Of a stretch of DNA of 16,304 nucleotides, positions 1-7,701 are shown in pieces. The position numbers and the translations under genes were made by a program. Positions within the stretch are counted from its first letter, which is position 1; the number at the start of each line of letters is the position of its first letter. Under the pieces are notes generated by a model. The model was not told where the DNA came from, searched no databases, and saw nothing but the letters and a program-made list of their open reading frames with translations. Source of the stretch: Candidatus Dadabacteria bacterium (GTDB lineage: Bacteria; Desulfobacterota_D; UBA1144; Nemesobacterales; UBA2774). Location of the stretch: assembly GCA_020054175.1 (NCBI GenBank), contig JAGVLR010000215.1:1-16304 (forward strand), read 5' to 3'.

Positions 1-2
1 AG

Positions 3-1172
3 CGGGACCGCTTCGTCGGGTTCGTCCTCGACTCCATAGAATCCATGCCGGCGGAGAAGAGGCTCGCGGGCCGCGCGCGTTTCCTTGACGACAACACGCT
101 CGACGTGGACGGGCACACGAGAGTGGAAGCGAAGTCGGTCGTCATAGCCACGGGGTCGAGCCCGTCGTTATTACCTATGTTTGACGGGCTCGGGGACAGG
201 CTGATAGTGAACGACGATGTATTCGAATGGGACGACCTGCCGTCGTCAGTGGCTGTATTCGGCGCGGGGATAATCGGCCTCGAGCTCGGACAGGCGCTTC
301 ACCGTCTAAAAGTGCGGACGATAATACTCAGCAAGAACGGGCTCGTCGGCCCGCTCAGCCACCCGGATATAAAAAAGTATGCGGCGGATACGTTCGCAGG
401 GGAATTTTACGTCGACACGGATGCGGATGTCCTCAGCGTTTCCCGGAAGGAAGACGGGGTCGAGGTGCGTTACGTCGGCCTCGACGGCAAGGAAAGGGCC
501 GAGAGCTTCGAACTCGTTCTCGCCGCGACTGGAAGGACGCCGAACGTGAAAAACCTCGGTCTCGAAAATACGAGCCTCGAGCTCGACGAGAAGGGCGTCC
601 CCATTTACGACCGCTACACGATGAGGTGCGGCGAAAGCTCCATATTCATAGCGGGGGATGCCGACAACGAGGTGCCGGTGCTCCACGAGGCGGCGGACGA
701 AGGGCGCATAGCGGGAGAGAACGCGGCGCTTTACCAGGAAGTCACGGCCGGGCGGAGGAAGACGCAGCTCAATATCGTCTTCACCGATCCGCAGATCGCG
801 ATAGCCGGGCGAGGGTATGGCGAGCTCAAGAATGCGGCCGGACTCTGCTTCGTTACGGGATCTGTTTCTTTCGAAAACCAGGGCAGAAGCAGAGTCATGC
901 TGAAAAATAAGGGCATCCTTCACGTCTACGCGGAATATGGGACGGGAATTTTCCTCGGGGCCGAGATGTTCGGGCCGCGCGCCGAGCATATTGGACACCT
1001 CCTCGCGTGGGCAGCTGAAAAGAGAATGACTGTCCCTGAAATGCTCGCCATGCCCTACTACCATCCCGTCATCGAAGAGGCTGTTCGGACTGCTCTCAGC
1101 GGTGCCAACGAGAAGCTCCACAAGGGGCACGCTCTCAGCGAGAGCAGCGTCGAGTGCGGCCCCGGAATCTGA
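3..1172 (+). CDS. Dihydrolipoyl dehydrogenase-family flavoprotein (pyridine nucleotide-disulfide oxidoreductase), 5' truncated by window edge
   Basis: The reading frame is open from base 3 with no stop, so the gene starts outside the window; the first internal ATG, at 45, is not the real start. The N-terminal FAD-binding region and the redox-active CxxxxC pair are therefore missing. Visible parts are the second half of the FAD domain ending in VIATGS (about 147-164), an NAD-binding GAGIIG (261-278), an ATGRTPN segment (about 529-549), the C-terminal FAD motif around IAGDAD (648-665), and a dimerisation domain ending in HPVIEE (1062-1079). The His and following Glu of that motif form the catalytic dyad of disulfide reductases. 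The family oxidises dihydrolipoamide in 2-oxoacid dehydrogenase or glycine-cleavage complexes using NAD+. The HEAADEGRIAGENAA-like segment and the overall order resemble dihydrolipoyl dehydrogenase more than glutathione or mercuric reductase. A related soluble reductase cannot be excluded without the N-terminus. No lipoate-complex gene is visible downstream. Confidence 0.85.
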   Translation, partial: RDRFVGFVLDSIESMPAEKRLAGRARFLDDNTLDVDGHTRVEAKSVVIATGSSPSLLPMFDGLGDRLIVNDDVFEWDDLPSSVAVFGAGIIGLELGQALHRLKVRTIILSKNGLVGPLSHPDIKKYAADTFAGEFYVDTDADVLSVSRKEDGVEVRYVGLDGKERAESFELVLAATGRTPNVKNLGLENTSLELDEKGVPIYDRYTMRCGESSIFIAGDADNEVPVLHEAADEGRIAGENAALYQEVTAGRRKTQLNIVFTDPQIAIAGRGYGELKNAAGLCFVTGSVSFENQGRSRVMLKNKGILHVYAEYGTGIFLGAEMFGPRAEHIGHLLAWAAEKRMTVPEMLAMPYYHPVIEEAVRTALSGANEKLHKGHALSESSVECGPGI

Positions 1173-1276
1173 CGTGTTGTTCCTCGGCTTCCCGCTATGC
1201 CTCACATGCCTCGCCATTGTTTCCTTTCACCGGAATAAGTAGACTTTCCCGAAACACGTAAGGAGGTCTGAGAGAG

Positions 1277-2038
1277 ATGAGACTCGAAGGCAAGACTGCG
1301 CTTATAACCGGCGGCGGCGAGGGGATAGGGAAAGCGACCGCGCTTCTTTTCGCGAAGGAGGGCGCCAGGGTCGGAATAATGGGAAGGACCAAATCAAAGC
1401 TGAAGCAGGTCGCAGAAGAGGCCGAGGGACCGGGCGAGATCACGGCGTTCGAGGGTGACGTTTCCTCGGAGGCGGACGCCAAAAGGGTCGTCGAGGACTT
1501 CTACAAAAAATACGGACGCATCGACATACTCTTTAACAACGCGGGCATACTCGAAGGCGGGACTGTCGTTACGACGACTGCGGATGTTTGGGACAGGACG
1601 ATAAATATAAACGTGAAAGGCGTTTTTCTCATGAGCAAGTATGCCGTTCCGCTCATGGCGAAGCACGGCGGCGGTTCGGTCATCAATAACTCCTCCGTTC
1701 TCGGGATCGTCGGCATGGAGAACTGCGTCGCATACAACGCTTCGAAGGGAGCTGTACGTCAGATAACGCGGAGCATGGCGCTCGACCACGCGAAGGAAAA
1801 CATACGCGTGAATTCGATCTGCCCCGGCTACATCAAAACGAAAATGGACGTCGAGTTCATGGGGAACCCGCCCGACGCCGAGGAGCAGCTCGACAAAATC
1901 GCCGCCGGGATGATACCGCTCGTCCGGCGGGCGGAGGCTGTCGAAGTCGGGCACGCGGTGCTCTATCTCGCGAGCGACGATTCGAAGTACGTCACCGGCT
2001 CCGATCTCGTAATCGACGGCGGCTGGACGACGCTCTAG
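1277..2038 (+). CDS. SDR-family NAD(P)-dependent oxidoreductase
   Basis: This is a 253-residue classical short-chain dehydrogenase/reductase, of usual length. It has the Rossmann cofactor motif TGGGEGIG (residues 11-18), NNAG (87-90), and the catalytic set Asn112, Ser140, Tyr153 and Lys157 in S-x12-Y-x3-K spacing. A CPG loop follows near residue 183 and the C-terminus is the typical GSDLVIDGGWT. Residues 36-37 after the second beta strand are Gly-Arg instead of an acidic residue, which suggests NADP(H) preference. The start is fixed by a strong AGGAGG at 1261-1266, 10 nt upstream of the ATG. Family members include 3-oxoacyl-ACP reductases and sugar, steroid or alcohol dehydrogenases; the substrate cannot be told from sequence. 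It follows the flavoprotein by 104 bp, with only a weak promoter-like pair (TTGTTT 1218-1223, TAGACT 1240-1245), so it may or may not be co-transcribed with it. Confidence 0.93.
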   Translation: MRLEGKTALITGGGEGIGKATALLFAKEGARVGIMGRTKSKLKQVAEEAEGPGEITAFEGDVSSEADAKRVVEDFYKKYGRIDILFNNAGILEGGTVVTTTADVWDRTININVKGVFLMSKYAVPLMAKHGGGSVINNSSVLGIVGMENCVAYNASKGAVRQITRSMALDHAKENIRVNSICPGYIKTKMDVEFMGNPPDAEEQLDKIAAGMIPLVRRAEAVEVGHAVLYLASDDSKYVTGSDLVIDGGWTTL

Positions 2039-2072
2039 ACGAAAATCCTTATACTGTATCGAAGGATATAAA

Positions 2073-3107
2073 ATGGACCCATTAAGTCAGGGGTTAGCTG
2101 GAGCAGTTTTGCCCGGAAGCGTTTCCAGCAGGAAAGAGTTGCGCCTGGCATCTCTCGTCGGGTTCCTGTCGGGGATGCTGGCCGACGTCGATATATTCAT
2201 CCGCTCTTCCGAAGATCCGCTGCTCGTCCTCGATTACCACAGGCAGTTCACACATTCGCTGATCTTTATCCCGGTGGGCGGGCTCATAGCCGCGGGTATT
2301 CTCCGTATCTTCCTCGGGCAGAGACTCGGCTTCGGAAAGCTGTATCTCTATGCAACCCTGGGCTATGCCACGGCAGGCCTGCTGGACGCATGCACGAATT
2401 ACGGCACGCAGCTCCTCTGGCCGTTTTCCGATGCGAGGATAGCGTGGAATATCATATCCATAATCGATCCGGTATTTACGCTCACCCTGGCCTTTCTGGT
2501 TATATTCGCGGTCGTCAGGAAATCTCCCGCCGCCGCGAGGGTGGGGCTTGTATTCGCTGTTCTTTATCTCTTACTCGGATTTTATCAAAGGGAAAGGGCG
2601 GAGGAGGTATTGAGAACCGTTGCGGAGAAGAGGGGGCACGTTATGGAGAGGACGCTCGTCTTTCCTTCGCTCGGGAACCTAGTACTCTGGCGCGGAGTTT
2701 ACGAGTCGGGCGGCAAGTATTATACGAACGCTGTCCGCGTCGGAGTTCTTACACCCCCAAAAGTTTACGAAGGGAGTTCCGTGGATAAGTTCGATCCCGG
2801 AAGGGACCTGTCCGGTCTGGATACCGGGTCAGTCCTCTATCGCGACATACGGAGGTTCAATCATTTTTCGGACGGCTATCTGGCCGTTCACCCCGATTAT
2901 CCCGGCGTCGTCGGGGACATGAGATATTCGATGCTGCCTGACGGTGTCACACCTCTCTGGGGAATAGTTGTAGATACGAATAATCCGGACCGCCACGTTA
3001 AAATGTTCGATTACGGCAGGACCGTAACCGCCGATAAGTGGCGAGATTTCTCGGCCATGCTCCGGGGTAAAGAGCCGGGTCGGGACGCTCCCCAGGAATC
3101 GGAATAA
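2073..3107 (+). CDS. YdjM-like (DUF457/PF04307) membrane-bound metal-dependent hydrolase family protein
   Basis: A 344-residue protein opens with the family start MDPLSQGLAG. It carries the pattern of conserved polar residues of the YdjM/DUF457 family: ADVD (37-40), HRQFTHS (56-62), and a Cx-TNYGTQLLWPFS-like segment (about 107-119) followed by IIDPVF (130-135). Hydrophobic segments near 25-35, 63-80, 90-105, 133-148 and 155-170 suggest a polytopic inner-membrane N-terminal half. Residues from about 175 onward are soluble-looking. The family is annotated as predicted metal-dependent hydrolases on the basis of the His/Asp residues; the substrate is unknown. E. coli YdjM is about 196 residues, so this is the long form with a large C-terminal extension. 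The start is supported by GAAGGA (2061-2066), about 6 nt before the ATG. The SDR stop is 34 bp upstream. A TATACT at 2050-2055 could be a -10 box but has no good -35. Confidence 0.85.
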   Translation: MDPLSQGLAGAVLPGSVSSRKELRLASLVGFLSGMLADVDIFIRSSEDPLLVLDYHRQFTHSLIFIPVGGLIAAGILRIFLGQRLGFGKLYLYATLGYATAGLLDACTNYGTQLLWPFSDARIAWNIISIIDPVFTLTLAFLVIFAVVRKSPAAARVGLVFAVLYLLLGFYQRERAEEVLRTVAEKRGHVMERTLVFPSLGNLVLWRGVYESGGKYYTNAVRVGVLTPPKVYEGSSVDKFDPGRDLSGLDTGSVLYRDIRRFNHFSDGYLAVHPDYPGVVGDMRYSMLPDGVTPLWGIVVDTNNPDRHVKMFDYGRTVTADKWRDFSAMLRGKEPGRDAPQESE

Positions 3108-3132
3108 CCCGCTTGGCCGGGCAGGAAGGGCC

Positions 3133-3162
3133 TTTAAACTTCGCGTCGTTCCGGGATATAAT
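3133..3162 (+). promoter_or_regulatory. Candidate sigma70-like promoter for the FmdB-type gene
   Basis: A consensus -10 TATAAT lies at 3157-3162, with a weak -35 candidate TTTAAA at 3133-3138 (18-nt spacer). Transcription would start near 3169, giving a roughly 20-nt leader before the ATG at 3191. The -10 is convincing; the -35 is a poor match. Confidence 0.45.
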
Positions 3163-3190
3163 AATCGGAGGATAGGGGAAAGAAACGCAT

Positions 3191-3685
3191 ATGCCGATCT
3201 ACGAGTTCTTCTGCAAAAAATGCAATACCGTTTTCAAGTTCTACTCCCGCACGATCGATACCTCGACGATACCGAAGTGCCCGAAATGTAAACGTGTGAA
3301 GCTCGAAAGGATGTTCTCTTCCTTTGCTACGCTTGGCAAGAGCGGGAAGGGCGGGGACGACGCGGGCGCGCCGGACATCGACGCATCGAAGCTCGAAGGC
3401 GCCCTTTCGATGCTCGAACGGGACACGGAAAGCGTGGACGCCGACGATCCCAGGCAGGCGGCCGATTTCATGAGGAAGCTCACGGACGCAGCCGGCATCT
3501 CCATGGGGGACGGGATGGAGGAAGCGCTCGCCCGGTTGGAGAGGGGAGAGGACCCGGATAAGGTAGAGGCGGAGATGGGGCAGCTTTTAGAGCAGGACTC
3601 TTTCGAGTTCGGCTCGAAGAAGAAAAAGGGGCGGAAGAAAACGGACGACAAGCCGGAAATCGACGAAACCCTCTACGAGCTTTGA
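3191..3685 (+). CDS. FmdB-family zinc-ribbon protein with long acidic/basic C-terminal tail
   Basis: A 164-residue protein starts with MPIYEFFCKKC, the hallmark of FmdB-type putative regulatory zinc ribbons. Two CxxC knuckles, Cys8/Cys11 and Cys30/Cys33, should bind one Zn2+. The ribbon occupies about residues 1-45. The remainder is a charged, probably helical tail with the segment LERGEDPDKVEAEMGQLLEQD (split: about 116-136), ending in a lysine-rich KKKKGRKK stretch. FmdB was named for a proposed role in regulating formamidase genes, but the function of most members is unknown. The tail makes it longer than the roughly 70-110 residues common for FmdB proteins; similar long forms are known to me from deltaproteobacteria. 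A purine-rich GGGGAAA just upstream (about 3175-3181) may be the ribosome-binding site. It appears to be transcribed alone or as the last gene of the 5' cluster. Confidence 0.85.
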   Translation: MPIYEFFCKKCNTVFKFYSRTIDTSTIPKCPKCKRVKLERMFSSFATLGKSGKGGDDAGAPDIDASKLEGALSMLERDTESVDADDPRQAADFMRKLTDAAGISMGDGMEEALARLERGEDPDKVEAEMGQLLEQDSFEFGSKKKKGRKKTDDKPEIDETLYEL

Positions 3686-3696
3686 AACACGCCCGC

Positions 3697-3748
3697 TGAA
3701 AGCGTATTAACATCTGAAGACGTATTAACATTCGAAACGTATTAACAT
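3697..3748. repeat. Three direct repeats of an 11-bp core (CGTATTAACAT)
   Basis: The exact core CGTATTAACAT occurs at 3703-3713, 3721-3731 and 3738-3748, with periods of 18 and 17 bp. Each copy is preceded by a GAA-containing flank (TGAAAG, TGAAGA, TCGAAA), so the repeat unit is nearly the whole period. The array sits between the FmdB-type stop (3685) and the esterase start and ends about 18 bp before the TTG start. Spacing of 1.6-1.7 helical turns and AT-rich cores suggest tandem regulator sites, but a slipped-strand micro-repeat without function is possible. I did not see the core elsewhere in the window. Confidence 0.8.
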
Positions 3749-3766
3749 CCTGGGGCCCTTGGTGTA

Positions 3767-5488
3767 TTGTCTATTTCGATGCTGGGATTTTTTGCGCCTC
3801 TCGCACTTTCTCTATTTTTAATCCTGCTCTCATTCGGATGCGCCGGCGGGAAGCCGGAGACTACCGCGCACAAACCCAGGACACCCCAAGCACCTCCGAT
3901 ATACGTAGACATATCCGGGTTCGAGAAACCGGACTGCACAACTTCAGACGTCCGGACGAAGAACGGCCTCCTATGCGGAAACCTCATCGGCACGTCTAAC
4001 GGAAAAGCCGTAAACGCGTATCTCGGCATACCGTTTGCCGAATCCACGGCCGGGCAGAACAGGTGGCGCGCGCCTGTGCCGAAGGCTGCGTGGGGGGACG
4101 TGCTCAGGGCAACGAGGGCAGGCCCCGCCTGCCCGCAGACCAGCGAGACGAGTTATCCGCAGAGCGAGGACTGCCTGTTTCTCAACGTGTGGGCACCGGC
4201 AGAGGCCTCGCCAGGGCCGATGGCTGTTATGGTCTTTATATACGGCGGGGCGTTCGACTTCGGCTACGACGCATTGCCTCTATACGACGGCGCGTACACT
4301 GCCGGAAACGGGGACGTGATAGTCGTCAACATAAACTACCGCGTGGGTGCGCTCGGGTTTCTATCGGGCGTTAAGGATGCGAAAACAGGCGAGGCTGTGA
4401 ACGGCAATTTCGGCATACTCGACCAGATAGCGGCCCTCGAATGGGTGAGGGACAACATCGCGGCGTTCGGGGGCGACCCGGACAAGGTGATGATATACGG
4501 CGAGAGCGCGGGCGCAATGAGCGTGGGGATTCATCTCCTATCCTCGCCGCGCTCGGAGAATCTTTTCAGGGCGGCGATAATGGAGAGTAATCCCCTCGGG
4601 CTTCCGTATAAGAATGTGAAACAGTCTCGTGCGATAGCGAGGGAGTTCGCATCCAATCTCGGCTGCGGGTCAGACGACCTCGCCTGCATGAGGGCGCAAC
4701 CCGCCGAAGTCGTCCTCGACGCCCAGCTCCGGATGGATATGGCGCTGCCCGCGCTCATACACGGCATAAGGGATATGCTCGCATGGTCGCCCGTCGTCGA
4801 CGGAGACGTCGTCGTGCAGCAGCCCATAAGGGCGGTAGAAGACGGGAAGCTCACGAAGCCCGTGATAATCGGCACAAACCGGAACGAGGGGCTCGTTTTC
4901 GTAGAGGTTGTGAAATCGGGGCTCGGGTGGAAGACCGTTTCGGACTTCGACTATAACCTAGCCATCGACTTCTTCTTCCGGGACCCTGGACTCAGGAAGA
5001 AGATTTACGCGCATTATCCGGCTAACGGACACGATAACACAGCGGGGATATCGGGAGTATTCACGGATTATCTCTTTACGTGCGCGAATCTCTACGCAGC
5101 GGGCAAGGGTTCGCCGAGTACATGGTCATACATTTTCAACCACGTGCCGTCTCACAATTCCTGGCCTGCTTACCCAGCCTGCGGGGAGAACGTGTGCCAC
5201 GGCGCGGAGCTCAGGTTCGTGTTCCACTCCGCGGAAAGCTCGGGGTGGGAGTTCACGCCGGAAGAAGAGCGGCTTTCGGAGCTCATGATTTCTTACTGGA
5301 CTGATTTCGCCAAGTATTTAGATCCTGTTCGGGCGGACGGCGCGTGGCCGGTGTACAGGCCTGACTCGCGAAGCCTCTCTCTCGTGACGCCTATTGAAAA
5401 CATAAAAACCGAAGCTCCGCCCCGGTCGTGCGCCTTCTGGGACGGAATAGGTTACGACCTCGGCGACTCATTCTGGGGTCTTTTCTAG
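3767..5488 (+). CDS. Type-B carboxylesterase, probable secreted lipoprotein
   Basis: This 573-residue alpha/beta hydrolase of the carboxylesterase/p-nitrobenzyl esterase family (PF00135) hydrolyses carboxylic esters. The EDCLFLNVW signature is at 134-142 and the oxyanion-hole YGGAF at 159-163. The nucleophile is Ser247 in GESAG, the acid is probably Glu374 (GTNRNEG), and the base is His478 (CHGAE). The N-terminus is a hydrophobic segment (about 6-23) followed by Cys25 in an SFGC context. This reads as a lipobox, though not a perfect one, so export and lipid anchoring are likely. Several other cysteines could form disulfides as in secreted homologues. The start is uncertain: TTG at 3767 or ATG at 3779, both keeping the signal segment and both lacking a clear Shine-Dalgarno; an in-frame TAA at 3743 excludes anything further upstream. 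The OprB gene follows after 35 bp and may be co-transcribed. Confidence 0.92.
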   Translation: MSISMLGFFAPLALSLFLILLSFGCAGGKPETTAHKPRTPQAPPIYVDISGFEKPDCTTSDVRTKNGLLCGNLIGTSNGKAVNAYLGIPFAESTAGQNRWRAPVPKAAWGDVLRATRAGPACPQTSETSYPQSEDCLFLNVWAPAEASPGPMAVMVFIYGGAFDFGYDALPLYDGAYTAGNGDVIVVNINYRVGALGFLSGVKDAKTGEAVNGNFGILDQIAALEWVRDNIAAFGGDPDKVMIYGESAGAMSVGIHLLSSPRSENLFRAAIMESNPLGLPYKNVKQSRAIAREFASNLGCGSDDLACMRAQPAEVVLDAQLRMDMALPALIHGIRDMLAWSPVVDGDVVVQQPIRAVEDGKLTKPVIIGTNRNEGLVFVEVVKSGLGWKTVSDFDYNLAIDFFFRDPGLRKKIYAHYPANGHDNTAGISGVFTDYLFTCANLYAAGKGSPSTWSYIFNHVPSHNSWPAYPACGENVCHGAELRFVFHSAESSGWEFTPEEERLSELMISYWTDFAKYLDPVRADGAWPVYRPDSRSLSLVTPIENIKTEAPPRSCAFWDGIGYDLGDSFWGLF

Positions 5489-5523
5489 TCCGCGCGCAGC
5501 CGCTCATGTCTGCTCTGTCTTGA

Positions 5524-6819
5524 TTGCTGATTGTTTACACGGGGCTGTTAAGGGCAGTAGAATGTGCTATCCGAATCATTTGCGGGCGAACATACTTGCC
5601 GAGCCTTCTTCCGACATTCCTCATCCTGCTATTCGCTTTCACGGCGCTTCCACAGGCGCGCGCCGACGAGCCGCTTTCTTCGAGACGATACCTTACCGGC
5701 GACTGGGGCGGCGTACGGCAGAGGTTAACGGACTGGGGGCTTACGCCGTCTATTATCTACTCGGCGGATATCCAGGGGAACCCTGCCGGAGGATTCAGGA
5801 AGAAAATCGAATATGCCGGGCTGCTGAATATTTACCTCGATTTCGATCTCGAAAAGATATTCGGCATAAGGCGGACGAAGCTGGTGGTGTCGGCGTTCTG
5901 GGCGCTGGGAAACGACCTGAGCAAGAGCGCGATCGGCAACTACTTCACGGTGGCAGACGATTTTAACGGCGATTTCGGGGGTCTCTATCAGCTTTACCTG
6001 CAGACGAGCTTCTCACAAGAGAGGCTCGTGCTTGCTCTCGGGCGCATGGGTATAGGGGACGATTTCGCGACGGTGGCGGCTTCGGGAAACTATGTAAACG
6101 ACGCCATGAACCCAAACCCGGACAGCCTCGGTTACAACATACCGGCGTTCCTCAGCAACCCGGACGCCGCGCTCGGGGCGAGGTTCAACGTAAAGCCCGT
6201 CGAGACCTTTTACCTGGCCGGAGGGGTGTATAACGCCGACTCCGACTCGACAAGGATTTCCCGGTTCACATCCAATATAGATTTCAAGTTCGACGAGGGC
6301 GTTCTCCTGATCGCAGAGGCCGGGTTCACGCCCGATGGAAATAAGGCGACCGGAAATGCCTACAAGCTGGGCGCATACTACGATTCGGGCAAATTCGATC
6401 GCCTTTCGAAAGACGGAAAGGAGCGGAACGGGAATTACGGATTTTATGCCGTCGCCCAGCAGACGGTATACAGCGAGCCCGGGAACGACGACGAAGGGCT
6501 GACGCTGTGGGCTGCCGCAACGCTCGCGCCGGACGAGGACATAAACATATTTCCCTATTTTCTCTCGGGCGGCCTTCTTTACGAAGGGCTCATCCCCGGC
6601 CGCGCGGAGGATGTCGCCGCTTTCGGGGCGGCATACGGCGGCCTGAGCTCCGAGCTCGAAGGCCAGGACTTCGAAATCGTCCTCGAATGGACCTACGCCT
6701 GCCAGGTATTCCCGTGGCTCGCCCTTCAGCCGGACCTCCAGTGGATCATCAACCCGGGCGGGACGGGAGACATTCCCGACGCGCTCGTGGCCGGGGTTCA
6801 GATATCCCTCAACCTGTAG
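5524..6819 (+). CDS. OprB-family carbohydrate-selective outer-membrane porin
   Basis: The protein is up to 431 residues and has the OprB (PF04966) opening RRYLTGDWGG (54-63) followed by alternating aromatic/glycine beta-strand segments throughout, as in a 16-stranded barrel. Further family-like elements are the LGRMGIGDDFA segment and the asparagine/proline-rich NDAMNPNPDSLGYNIP region. A signal peptide ends in PQARA with predicted cleavage before Asp48. OprB porins let sugars and other small solutes through the outer membrane. The last residue is Leu (QISLNL) rather than the usual Phe/Trp. The start is unclear: TTG at 5524 is the first possible codon after a stop, TTG at 5596 gives a compact but uncharged signal peptide, and there is no in-frame ATG or convincing ribosome-binding site at either. 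The 35-bp spacing suggests an operon with the esterase, which would place ester hydrolysis and uptake together; that is inference. Confidence 0.88.
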   Translation: MLIVYTGLLRAVECAIRIICGRTYLPSLLPTFLILLFAFTALPQARADEPLSSRRYLTGDWGGVRQRLTDWGLTPSIIYSADIQGNPAGGFRKKIEYAGLLNIYLDFDLEKIFGIRRTKLVVSAFWALGNDLSKSAIGNYFTVADDFNGDFGGLYQLYLQTSFSQERLVLALGRMGIGDDFATVAASGNYVNDAMNPNPDSLGYNIPAFLSNPDAALGARFNVKPVETFYLAGGVYNADSDSTRISRFTSNIDFKFDEGVLLIAEAGFTPDGNKATGNAYKLGAYYDSGKFDRLSKDGKERNGNYGFYAVAQQTVYSEPGNDDEGLTLWAAATLAPDEDINIFPYFLSGGLLYEGLIPGRAEDVAAFGAAYGGLSSELEGQDFEIVLEWTYACQVFPWLALQPDLQWIINPGGTGDIPDALVAGVQISLNL

Positions 6820-6829
6820 GCACACCCGC

Positions 6830-6843
6830 CCGGAATATTCCGG
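6830..6843. other. 14-bp perfect palindrome in the convergent gap (possible weak bidirectional terminator)
   Basis: CCGGAATATTCCGG is a perfect palindrome in the 48-bp gap between the convergent porin and hydrolase genes. As RNA it can form a 5-bp stem with a 4-nt loop in either direction. No U-run follows on either strand, so terminator function is doubtful. Confidence 0.4.
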
Positions 6844-6867
6844 AGAATCAGCGGGGACGCCTCGAAA

Positions 6868-7671
6868 TCAGTTGCCGCCCTGATTGAAAACTTCCTTCAG
6901 GAACTCCTCCATTTCAGCCCAGGATTCCTTGTCGGCCTTTTCGTTGTACGCTACAGGGATGTTGAATTTCTTCCCGAGCTCGTCGGCGGCGGGATTGCTG
7001 AAGCTGTGAGTGGCCCCGGGATAGACTATGACCTCGTAATCGGCACCGGCCGCGTTCATCTCCTCTCGGAATTCCTCTACCTGCTCCGGCTTGATGTAAG
7101 GGTCGTCACCTCCGGTCAGGACAAGTATTTTGGCCTTTATCTTTCCGGGGGTTGCCTTTGCCGGCGAGGCGAGGCTGCCGTGGAAGCTTACTACGCCTGC
7201 AAGGTCCGCACCCGTGCGCGCCATGTGCAGAACGATGCCGCCACCGAAGCAGTATCCTATGGCCGCTATCTTCTCGGGATCGACGGTGGGCTGCTTTTTC
7301 AGGAATTCGAGCGCGGCGTTGAATCTGCCCTCGGCTACGGCCATGTTGCTCATCGTCTCGGATGTGAATTTCTGGGCGTCGGAGGGATGGTCCGCCGTTT
7401 TCCCCTCGCCGAACATATCGAGAGCGAGCGCGGTGTACCCCAGCTTAGCGAGCATGTCGGCCCTCTTTTTCGCGTAGTCGTTAAGCCCCCACCATTCGTG
7501 CACGACGAGGACTCCGGGGCGCTTGCCCTCGATGCTGTCGTCATACGCCAGATAACCCTTCAGGGTGGTGCCGTTCGACGTGTATTCGACGGTTTCACCC
7601 TTTATCTCCGCGAATGACGGAGCCGAGAATAATAAAAACAGCAGGGCTACTAATGCGGACCTGGTTTTCAT
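6868..7671 (-). CDS. Dienelactone hydrolase family protein, exported
   Basis: A 267-residue alpha/beta hydrolase of the DLH family (PF01738), which cleaves dienelactones and other small lactone or ester substrates. The nucleophile is Cys141 in GYCFGGG, the acid is Asp189 or Asp190 (GGDDPY), and the base is His222 (GATHSF). Glu59 in VHEWWGL is the conserved Glu near the active-site Cys. Residues 1-21 form a clear signal peptide (MKTRSALVALLFLL then SAPSFA), with cleavage before Glu22, so it works in the periplasm. The classical chlorocatechol-pathway DLH is cytoplasmic. The start at 7671 is fixed by GGAGGT (about 7680-7685 on the complement), about 8 nt upstream, and by the signal peptide. The frame stays open to 7758, but that extension would cover the promoter region. 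It is divergent from the MFS transporter and convergent with the porin. The physiological substrate is unknown, and secreted DLH-like proteins are common and often uncharacterised. Confidence 0.92.
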   Translation of the reverse strand: MKTRSALVALLFLLFSAPSFAEIKGETVEYTSNGTTLKGYLAYDDSIEGKRPGVLVVHEWWGLNDYAKKRADMLAKLGYTALALDMFGEGKTADHPSDAQKFTSETMSNMAVAEGRFNAALEFLKKQPTVDPEKIAAIGYCFGGGIVLHMARTGADLAGVVSFHGSLASPAKATPGKIKAKILVLTGGDDPYIKPEQVEEFREEMNAAGADYEVIVYPGATHSFSNPAADELGKKFNIPVAYNEKADKESWAEMEEFLKEVFNQGGN

Positions 7672-7701
7672 GCTATTTACCTCCCCGTATGTTATTTTAA
7701 G

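Noticed and set aside
306..1217. 303-codon open frame on the minus strand opposite the flavoprotein
   Set aside because: Its composition is a reflection of the coding strand, it has no motif, and the forward frame carries clear NAD- and FAD-binding motifs.
2039..2072. LexA operator upstream of the YdjM-like gene (E. coli ydjM is SOS-controlled)
   Set aside because: No CTG-N10-CAG-type or other dyad typical of LexA boxes is present in the short gap.
3697..3748. CRISPR array
   Set aside because: The repeat core is only 11 bp with 6-7 bp gaps of similar sequence; no spacer-sized unique segments and no cas genes.
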